64,000 nt of DNA, from assembly GCF_913062585.1 (NCBI RefSeq), contig NZ_CAJXWX010000003.1, positions 1 through 64,000 on the forward strand. The letters are read 5' to 3'. The translations under genes and the position numbers were made by a program. Below the pieces are notes generated by a model. That model was not told the DNA's origin. It searched no databases and was given only the letters and a program-made list of their open reading frames with translations. This document shows, piece by piece, positions 55,686 through 64,000 of this stretch (within the stretch, counting starts at the first letter, position 1; every line of letters begins with the position of its first letter). The DNA is from an uncultured Sphingomonas sp. (GTDB taxonomy: Bacteria > Pseudomonadota > Alphaproteobacteria > Sphingomonadales > Sphingomonadaceae).

Positions 55686-55892
55686 TCAGTCGTGCCGATT
55701 CGGCACGTGAATGGCTTCAATCGAATCCAAAGCCTGCAGCAGATCGTCGAAGGCGGTGTCTTCGTTGACCGGAAAAGACCGTCGAAAACCTGAGCCCAGC
55801 ACGTCGAGATCGCGCTGGGTCAACAGTCCGACCGCGACGATCGCATCGGGGCGCCGCGGAGAAGACGGCGTATGACGGGTCATCGCCGCCAC
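55686..55892 (-). CDS. Small sphingomonad-type protein of unknown function
   Basis: A 68-residue acidic protein (AIVAVGLLTQRDLDVLGSGFRRSFPVNEDTAFDDLLQALDSIE) with two predicted helices. It has no membrane segment or catalytic motif. Two in-frame ATGs (55892 and 55883) are possible starts. It looks like a conserved small adaptor but the function is not known. It lies 139 bases upstream of the LuxR-type gene on the same strand. Confidence 0.6.
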   Translation of the reverse strand: MAAMTRHTPSSPRRPDAIVAVGLLTQRDLDVLGSGFRRSFPVNEDTAFDDLLQALDSIEAIHVPNRHD

Positions 55893-56251
55893 CGTGCGGC
55901 ATGGCGGATGGCCGCACGATCCGACGCTTCGGCGGTTGCCGTCGCCTTAGGCACATCGCACGCCGGAAATGCCGACAATCGCCCATCCGTTACGCCGTAC
56001 ATCGTGCGAACTCCATCCATGACGTCTGAACCCGTCATTCGTCATGCCTGTTCCACGCTTTTTCCACGGGTGCGACGGGATACCGGCCGATGGCCCCAAA
56101 TGCCGTGTTTCCGCCCGCGCGGCCCTTCCCTGTCGGCCCACCCCTTGCTAAGGCCGCTCCCGTCTACCGGATTTATCCCCGGCGCGCCTGCTCGCGGCTG
56201 CATGCTGCCGTGTCCCCCGGGCGTGCTCGGCTCGACCAAGAAGGGACGCCC
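55893..56251. other. 359-base gene-free region upstream of aconitase
   Basis: It holds the promoters of the small protein and of acnA by position. No clear repeat, terminator, riboswitch or coding signal is seen. AAGAAGGGA just before 56252 is the acnA ribosome-binding site. Confidence 0.5.
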
Positions 56252-58939
<2,688 letters not shown>

Positions 58940-58956
58940 CAGCCCTCTGGATGCGA

Positions 58957-58992
58957 AAAGGCCCGTCCGGAGCGATCCGGGCGGGCCTTTTT
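58957..58992 (+). terminator. Terminator of acnA
   Basis: AAAGGCCCG-TCCGGA / TCCGGG-CGGGCCTTTTT forms a stem of about 14 bp ending in a T-run, 17 bases after the stop. Confidence 0.88.
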
Positions 58993-59009
58993 CATGTGTA
59001 GGAGCTTGC

Positions 59010-59139
59010 CCCTCCACCACCCGGCTGTGCCGGGCGGTCCCCCTCCCCGTGCTTCGCACAGGGAGGAATGCGGACGCGCCAAATCCTCCCCAAGCTTGCT
59101 TGGGGAGGGGGATCGCCGCGAAGCGGTGGTGGAGGGGCC
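59010..59139. repeat. Palindromic repeat pair, arms in the outward order
   Basis: A left-facing arm (CCCCTCCACC...GGTCCCCCTCCCCG..GGGAGGA, 59010-59068) is followed by a right-facing arm (ATCCTCCCCAAGCTTGCTTG..GGGGATCG..GGTGGTGGAGGGGC, 59083-59139). The order of arms is reversed compared with the units at 35919 and 63685. Confidence 0.8.
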
Positions 59140-59159
59140 CTGCCCCGCCCTTTCCGTAA

Positions 59160-59858
59160 TTAATCCGGCCGCTTCGCCTTACGCAGCGCGGTTTCGCGCT
59201 CCAGCCGGTCGAGCAAAGTCTCGATCGTCTCATTCTGCCGATCGGTCAGCGGCAGCGGTGCGCCACGCTCCGTGGGTTCGGGATCGTGCATCGGCGGCAG
59301 CGGCATGTGGCTCGGGCCTGGAGGCGGCGGGGTCTGCGGCGTGACCGGGCGGACCGGTTCGCGCGGGACCGACAGGATCGCGTCGGGATCGAAGGCGGCG
59401 AGCGGCATGTCCAGATCGGCGGGCAGCGTCCGTTCGACCGGTTCGTCGTCCTGCAGCGGTGGCGGCGCCCCGAGTTCGGTCGCATGGAGCGGACGACGCG
59501 GCGGCGCATCGGGATGGCGATCCGAGCGGCGGACGTTCGGCACATAATCCTCGGCCTCGTCCCGGCCCTGGGCGGCACGGCGGGCGAGCAACCCGCCCGG
59601 TCCCCAGAGGAGATAGGCAACGGCCCAGGCGACCGCACCGCCCCCGAAACCGGCCAGGGCGGCGAACAACAGCCGCGCCTTCAGCCCCAACGGAGGCTGG
59701 GCGGCCGCGAGCAGATCGGGCAGGCCCAACTGGACCACCAGGCTCTCCAGCCGCCAGTCGGGCGTGACCAGCGCCAGCAAAACCATGAACAAGCCGACCG
59801 CCCCGCCGATCCAGGCAGGCGCGAAGCGATGGGAAGAGGGCGTGGCGGTGAAAGTCAT
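59160..59858 (-). CDS. Membrane protein with proline-rich cytoplasmic tail
   Basis: A 232-residue protein with two transmembrane helices (about 17-35 and 60-85) and a long Pro/Asp/Arg-rich hydrophilic C-terminal region (about 95-232) ending in a coiled-coil-like ETIETLLDRLERETALRKAK. No family is recognised. Its ATG overlaps the stop of the glycosyltransferase gene (ATGA), so it is probably part of the exosortase-associated polysaccharide locus. The longer ORF start is rejected because it lies upstream of the coupled stop. Confidence 0.7.
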   Translation of the reverse strand: MTFTATPSSHRFAPAWIGGAVGLFMVLLALVTPDWRLESLVVQLGLPDLLAAAQPPLGLKARLLFAALAGFGGGAVAWAVAYLLWGPGGLLARRAAQGRDEAEDYVPNVRRSDRHPDAPPRRPLHATELGAPPPLQDDEPVERTLPADLDMPLAAFDPDAILSVPREPVRPVTPQTPPPPGPSHMPLPPMHDPEPTERGAPLPLTDRQNETIETLLDRLERETALRKAKRPD

Positions 59859-61078
59859 GGGCGTTTCGTCGCCGCCCCCTGTAGCAACCGATGGTAAACA
59901 GGTTCGTAACGGCGAATATTCGACGCCCAATTACGCTCGTTCTCAACAAAATGCCGCGCTGTAACGCGTCGCGCGTCCCAGATGTCCCGATCGGCGAGCA
60001 ATCCCGCCAGCGCATCGGCCAGCGCGGCCGGGTCGTCGGGCGGAAACAGCGTGCCCGTCCGCCCGTCCTCGATCATCTCGCGGTGCCCGCCGACATCGGA
60101 CGCGGCGACCAGCCGTCCCTGGGCCATCGCCTCCAGCGGCTTGAGCGGGGTGACGAGATCGGTCAGCCGCATCCGCTTGCGCGGATAGGCCAGGATGTCG
60201 ACCAGGCTGTAATAGCGCTCCACCTCCTGATGCGGCACGCGCCCGACGAAATGGATCGCCGAGGCGACCGGCGAGGCCTCTGCCTGGGCGCGCAAGTCCG
60301 CCTCCATCGGGCCGCCGCCGACCAGCAACAGCCGAGCGCGGGGCCGCGCTGCCACCAGCCGGGGCATGGCGGCGATCAGGTCGTCCAGCCCTTCATAATC
60401 GTAAAAGCTGCCGATGAAGCCGATCACTTCGGCCCCCGCCAGCCCCCATTGCGCGGCCAGCGCCTCGTCGCGCGGCGCGGGCGTGCCGAACAGGGTCAGG
60501 TCGACACCGTTGGGCGACACCACGATCTTGTCGGCGGGCAGCCCGCGCGCGATCAGGTCGCTGCGAAGCCCTTCGCAAATGACCGCCACCGCATCGGCAC
60601 GGCGGCAGGCCCAGCCTTCCAGCGCGCGCGTGGCGCGGTAACGAGCGCTCCCCTCGCGCCCCGTCCCGTTGCCGACCGCCGCATCTTCCCAAAAGGCGCG
60701 AATCTCATAGACCAGCTTCAGCCGGTGACGCCTGGCAACCGCCAGTCCGGCCAGCGCGTCGAGCACGGGCGAATGGGCGTGGAGGATATCCGGCCGGAAT
60801 GCCTTCACCGCCCGGTCGATCGCCCGAATCTGCGCGGCCAGCCCGACCGCCTCGCCGACCACGCCGCGCTGGCCCGCGCCGCCGCTCTCGACTGGCGTGC
60901 GATAAAAGGTCAGGCCGTCGATCGTCTCCACCGCCGCGTCCCGCGGACCCTGGCGCGGTCCCGTCACCGCCGCCACCTCATGCCCCTGCCCCAGCTGCGC
61001 CTTCAGGATCGCGCGGGTGCGAAAGGTATAGCCGCTCTGCAAAGGCAGGCCATGGTCGAGGATATGCAGGATACGCAT
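59855..61078 (-). CDS. PEP-CTERM/exosortase-A-associated glycosyltransferase (GT4)
   Basis: A 407-residue GT-B glycosyltransferase. The N terminus MRILHILDHGLPLQSGYTFRTRAILKAQ is the signature of the exosortase-A-associated GT4 subfamily. The acceptor-side DILHAHSPVLDALAG and the donor-side EX7E region (VDILAYPRKRMRLTDLVTPLKPLEAMAQG) are intact. It should add a sugar during assembly of the exopolysaccharide that accompanies PEP-CTERM protein sorting. It is divergent from the O-ligase-like gene. Confidence 0.9.
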   Translation of the reverse strand: MRILHILDHGLPLQSGYTFRTRAILKAQLGQGHEVAAVTGPRQGPRDAAVETIDGLTFYRTPVESGGAGQRGVVGEAVGLAAQIRAIDRAVKAFRPDILHAHSPVLDALAGLAVARRHRLKLVYEIRAFWEDAAVGNGTGREGSARYRATRALEGWACRRADAVAVICEGLRSDLIARGLPADKIVVSPNGVDLTLFGTPAPRDEALAAQWGLAGAEVIGFIGSFYDYEGLDDLIAAMPRLVAARPRARLLLVGGGPMEADLRAQAEASPVASAIHFVGRVPHQEVERYYSLVDILAYPRKRMRLTDLVTPLKPLEAMAQGRLVAASDVGGHREMIEDGRTGTLFPPDDPAALADALAGLLADRDIWDARRVTARHFVENERNWASNIRRYEPVYHRLLQGAATKRP

Positions 61079-61177
61079 GACGTTGGACGTGCCATGCCAG
61101 CCCTTAACGCCGCGTCAACCGCCGGTTTATAAAGCATCATTCGGTATCGAGGCGCGTCAGCAGGAAAGGAAGAGGCG

Positions 61178-61315
61178 ATGATCGACAGCTTTGCCCTTCT
61201 CCTGACCCACGGCCTGATGCTGATCGCCGCCTGGCGCCTGCTCGGCCGGCGCGATCTGGACGATGAGGATGCGGGCCGCCCCGCACCGGGCAAGAGGCGG
61301 CGCCCCGATGCGTGA
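61178..61315 (+). CDS. 45-residue membrane protein upstream of the O-ligase gene
   Basis: MIDSFALLLTHGLMLIAAWR begins a single transmembrane helix, followed by a charged tail (RDLDDEDAGRPAPGKRRRPDA). GGAAAGGAAGAGG lies at the proper distance before the ATG at 61178, and the stop at 61313-61315 overlaps the next gene's start by eight bases, so the two are translationally coupled. It is probably a small accessory protein of the polysaccharide locus. The function is not known. Confidence 0.7.
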   Translation: MIDSFALLLTHGLMLIAAWRLLGRRDLDDEDAGRPAPGKRRRPDA

Positions 61316-62687
61316 CCTGTTCCTGATCGGCTTCCTGTTCAGCCTGTTCGCCATGGGAACGCGGCGGCCGTTCCTGCTCGTCCTCGTCTATATCTATATC
61401 GACATCGTCTCGCCCCAGCGGCTGACCTATTATCTGCTGAACACGGTGCCCATCTCGCTGATCGCGGTGGTCGCGGCGGTGCTGGGCTGGGCGATGGTCG
61501 ACAAGAAGACCGACAGCCGCTTCACCGCCCGGCAGGGGGCGATCCTGCTGCTGCTGATCTATTGCGCGATCACCACCTATTTCGGCGCCGATTTCCCGGC
61601 GGAGGCGGCGGACAAATGGAGCTGGGTGTGGAAGGCGCTGGCCTTTGCCGTCTTCCTGCCGCTGACGCTCCGCACCCGTCTGCGGCTGGAGTCGCTGCTG
61701 CTCTTCATGGTCCTGTCCCTCGCCTCGATCGTCATCGTCGGCGGGATCAAGACGCTGTTCAGCGGCGGCGGATATGGCGAACTGAACCTGATGGTGAGCA
61801 ACAATACCGGGTTCTACGAAGGCAGCATCATCTCGGCGGTCGCGATTTCGGCGGTGCCGATCATCCTGTGGCTGATGAAGCATGGCACGATCTTCCCGCC
61901 AGACCGCCGCGTGCAGCTATTCTGCGCCGGGCTGATCGTCGCCTGCCTGCTGATCCCGGTCGGCACCTCGGCGCGGACGGGGTTGCTGTGCATCGGCCTG
62001 CTCGCGGTCCTGATGCTGCGCGACGTCAAGCGACGGATCCTCTACATCAGCGCGCTGGCGGTGGCGAGCATGGCGGTCGTGCCGCTGCTGCCATCCTCCT
62101 ATACCAAGCGGATGGACACGATCCGCACCTATCAGGGCGACGAGTCCGCCTCGACCCGGCTGGCGGTGTGGAAATGGACGCTGGATTATGTCAGCTCCAA
62201 TCCCTTTGGCGGCGGTTTTGCGGCCTATCTGCAGAATGATCTGCGCTTCGACGTGACCACGGTCGAGGGCACGGCGCACAATGCCAGCATCGAGAAAAAG
62301 GTCACGACCGACCGCGCCCGCGCCTATCATTCCAGCTATTTCGAGATGCTGGGCGAGCAGGGCTGGCCCGGCCTGTTCCTGTGGCTGGGCATCAACATCT
62401 CCGGGCTGATCCGGATGGAGGCGCTGCGTCGCAGGTACCGCAAGCCCGACGATCCGCTGCTCTGGGGCGGGCAGCTGGCCGGCGCGCTCCAACATGCACA
62501 TCTGATCTATCTGCTGGGCGCGGCCTTTGTCGGGATCGCGTTCAACCCGTTCCTGTATCAGGTGATGGCCGCGCAGATCGGGCTCGACACCTATCTCGCC
62601 CGCCGCACGCGCGAGGCGCGGCAGAAGCCGCCCCCCGGCCGCCAGTCCGCGCGGCCGGGCGTCAGAATTTCCGCGCCGTCGGCGTGA
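61308..62687 (+). CDS. Exosortase-A-associated O-glycosylation ligase / polymerase-like membrane protein
   Basis: A 459-residue protein with about ten to twelve transmembrane helices. MRDLFLIGFLFSLFAMGTRRPFLLVLVYIYIDIVSPQRLTYY is the N terminus of the putative O-ligase family found beside exosortase A; the Wzy_C-like region is in the second half (SARTGLLCIGLLAVLML), with a long periplasmic loop carrying AYHSSYFEMLGEQGWPGLFLWL. It is likely to polymerise or ligate the exopolysaccharide. The ATG at 61308 is chosen by overlap with the small gene and family match. Its stop overlaps the converging beta-helix gene by 26 bases. Confidence 0.88.
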   Translation: MRDLFLIGFLFSLFAMGTRRPFLLVLVYIYIDIVSPQRLTYYLLNTVPISLIAVVAAVLGWAMVDKKTDSRFTARQGAILLLLIYCAITTYFGADFPAEAADKWSWVWKALAFAVFLPLTLRTRLRLESLLLFMVLSLASIVIVGGIKTLFSGGGYGELNLMVSNNTGFYEGSIISAVAISAVPIILWLMKHGTIFPPDRRVQLFCAGLIVACLLIPVGTSARTGLLCIGLLAVLMLRDVKRRILYISALAVASMAVVPLLPSSYTKRMDTIRTYQGDESASTRLAVWKWTLDYVSSNPFGGGFAAYLQNDLRFDVTTVEGTAHNASIEKKVTTDRARAYHSSYFEMLGEQGWPGLFLWLGINISGLIRMEALRRRYRKPDDPLLWGGQLAGALQHAHLIYLLGAAFVGIAFNPFLYQVMAAQIGLDTYLARRTREARQKPPPGRQSARPGVRISAPSA

Positions 62688-63588
62688 TCCCCGCGCCCAG
62701 GATATTGCCCCGGATCACCAGCGGCTCGCCCGCCCAGTTGCCGACGAAGACCGGCTTGTAATCGGCCCCGGGCGCCAGGCGCGCGCGGTTGTTCTCGACC
62801 ACCAGGCCCGACGAGTCGTTCTTGGCCCCCTCCGGCGCGACGGTGATCAGCGTCGAATGATTGTCCTTGTCGCGGCCATCGACGAACTCGTTGCCCGCGA
62901 TCCGCCCCTTCGCGCCGTTGGACAGGTCGATCATGTAATTGGTCGAATGGCCGTTGCTGTCGTCGAAGCTGCTGTCCAGCACCTCGACATAAGGGGCGCG
63001 CGTCTTGACATAATGGCCGCCCTGCCCGCGCTCGAAGCGGCACGCGACGACCCGCAGGCTCTTGTAGCGGCCCATATAGATGCTGTGAGCACCATAGCCT
63101 GTCGGGTCATGGCCCAGGCCCGAAAAGGTCGAATGGTCGACCACGACCGTGCCGTTGGGATCCTCCGCCGACAGGATGCCCGACTGGCTGTCGAGGAACA
63201 TCGAATTGCTGACGACCAGCGGCCCCTTCTCGATACGGATGCCCGCGCCATTGCCGTCCCCGACCTCGATATGGCTGAAGACGATGCCCTCCACCTGCGC
63301 ACCGCGCCCGCGCAGCACCAGCGCAGCCTTTCCTTCGCAGGCGATACGGGTGAAGATCACCTTGCCCGGCTCGGCGGCGACATAGTCGATACGCCCGCCA
63401 TTCTGGACTGCGCATTCCCGGTAGATGCCCGGCGCGATGCGGATCGTGCCGTCGCCATCGCCGATCGCGCTGATCGCCTCCTGCAGCGTCGGAAAGCCGC
63501 GCCCGCCGACCGTGAAGGGCGCCGACGTGCCCTGGGCCAGCGCGGTCGCCGACATCGTGCCGAGGAGGAGAAGCGGAACCAGACGCAT
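62662..63588 (-). CDS. Secreted right-handed parallel beta-helix protein
   Basis: A 308-residue exported protein with a signal peptide (MRLVPLLLLGTMSATALAQG) and repeated short strands typical of a right-handed beta-helix (IEVGDGNGAGIRIEKGPLVVSNSMFLDSQSGILSAEDPNGTVVVDHSTFSGLG...). An N-terminal GGRGFPTLQEAISAIGDGDGTIRIAPGIYRE resembles DUF1565/pectate-lyase-like starts. It may bind or cleave the exopolysaccharide made by the adjacent genes; no catalytic residues can be assigned. The ATG at 63588 follows AGGATGACC. Confidence 0.82.
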   Translation of the reverse strand: MRLVPLLLLGTMSATALAQGTSAPFTVGGRGFPTLQEAISAIGDGDGTIRIAPGIYRECAVQNGGRIDYVAAEPGKVIFTRIACEGKAALVLRGRGAQVEGIVFSHIEVGDGNGAGIRIEKGPLVVSNSMFLDSQSGILSAEDPNGTVVVDHSTFSGLGHDPTGYGAHSIYMGRYKSLRVVACRFERGQGGHYVKTRAPYVEVLDSSFDDSNGHSTNYMIDLSNGAKGRIAGNEFVDGRDKDNHSTLITVAPEGAKNDSSGLVVENNRARLAPGADYKPVFVGNWAGEPLVIRGNILGAGITPTARKF

Positions 63589-63684
63589 GGGGTCATCCTG
63601 AAAAAACAAGCGGGCGCCAGCATCCTGCCACGCAAGTCGGCCGGATGCGACGCCCGTAATCGTCCCGTGACGGGATACGATGCC

Positions 63685-63818
63685 CATTCCTCCCTGAGCT
63701 GTGCTTGGGGAGGGGGACCGCGCCCGCAGGGCGTGGTGGAGGGGCATGGCCGGTTCGTCCCGCCCCTCCACCATCGCTTGCGCGATGGTCCCCCTCCCCA
63801 AGCACAGCTTGGGGAGGA
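63685..63818. repeat. Palindromic repeat pair (short form)
   Basis: ATTCCTCCCTGAGCTGTGCT opens the right-facing arm (..GGGGACCGCG..GTGGTGGAGGGGC); a 17-base centre is followed by a left-facing arm (CCCCTCCACCATCGCTTGCG..GGTCCCCCTCCCCAAG..GGGGAGGA). It has the same architecture as 35919-36044. Confidence 0.85.
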
Positions 63819-63826
63819 GTTAGGGG

Positions 63827-64000
63827 TTACGCCTCTTCGGTCTCTTCCTCGTCGGCCAGTTCGTCTTCCAGCGCGGTCAGGATTGCCTGGTTGAAGGCGG
63901 GGATGTCATCCGGCTTGCGGCTGGTGATCAGGTTGCCGTCGACCACGACCTCCTCGTCCACCACATCGGCGCCCGCATTGGACAGGTCGGTGCGGATCGA
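63827..64000 (-). CDS. DJ-1/PfpI-family protein, C-terminal part
   Basis: The last 57 residues of a type-1 glutamine-amidotransferase-like protein of the PfpI/YhbO group: [20 protein letters not shown] and [20 protein letters not shown] are characteristic. The tail is unusually acidic ([13 protein letters not shown]). The catalytic Cys and the start lie outside the window. Members are proteases or deglycases in the cytosol. Confidence 0.85.
   Translation of the reverse strand, partial: SIRTDLSNAGADVVDEEVVVDGNLITSRKPDDIPAFNQAILTALEDELADEEETEEA

Overview
The window is a high-GC chromosomal segment from an alphaproteobacterium, almost certainly of the Sphingomonadaceae (Sphingomonas or a close relative). 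The call rests on gene content and protein style: a PhoK-type alkaline phosphatase, CtrA, methionine synthase split into two genes after an ArsR-methyltransferase fusion and metF, PEP-CTERM/exosortase-A exopolysaccharide genes, a HisKA_2-type bacteriophytochrome, small sphingomonad-type proteins, and abundant short palindromic intergenic repeats. No rRNA, tRNA, CRISPR array, prophage or classical insertion sequence is visible. Most of the window is core chromosome.

Layout. 1-4.3 kb: 3' part of phoK, then on the minus strand an overlapping pair (DUF1989 protein and a GntA/YqcI-type haem N-hydroxylase homologue) and an EAL phosphodiesterase. 4.4-10.4 kb: minus-strand methyl-cycle operon arsR/methyltransferase-metF-metH(N)-metH(C), with a perfect 20-bp palindrome at its promoter. 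10.5-18.3 kb: lipoprotein, arfB, RluA-type synthase, M15 peptidase, a secreted protein, wrbA and pirin divergent from a LysR regulator and an AI-2E transporter, then ctrA. 18.3-24.1 kb: repeat-rich spacer, PEP-CTERM protein, a probably frameshifted small gene, YtcJ-like amidohydrolase, Lrp regulator divergent from ald, DUF3072 protein. 24.1-28.9 kb: ccmC-D-E-F-G-H-I cytochrome c maturation operon with every junction overlapping. 29.3-37.2 kb: TonB-dependent receptor, then the leucine/isovalerate operon ivd-mccB-mccA-maoC, invaded by palindromic repeats, one pair of which encloses a DUF559 (Vsr-like) nuclease gene.

37.4-40.3 kb: bacteriophytochrome interrupted by an in-frame TAA, convergent with a haem oxygenase that has no ordinary start codon; both parts of the biliverdin photoreceptor system therefore look damaged or unusually expressed. 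40.3-46.9 kb: minus-strand pentose-phosphate operon rpiA-tkt-tal-gnd plus two HAD phosphatases. 47.0-53.1 kb: tripartite RND efflux operon. 53.2-55.9 kb: minus-strand phasin and a run of small regulator and membrane genes of unknown role. 56.3-58.9 kb: aconitase. 59.2-63.6 kb: exosortase-A-associated glycosyltransferase, a 45-residue membrane protein, the O-ligase/polymerase-like protein and a secreted beta-helix protein. The window ends inside a DJ-1/PfpI gene.

The strongest candidate for something undescribed is the repeat family and its DUF559 gene (33761-34237). Most units are inverted pairs of hairpin arms with a short centre. At this one locus the same pair encloses a complete nuclease gene whose first codon abuts one arm and whose last 18 sense codons lie inside the other. 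This looks like a parent element from which MITE- or REPIN-like copies derive. That is inference and needs genome-wide comparison.
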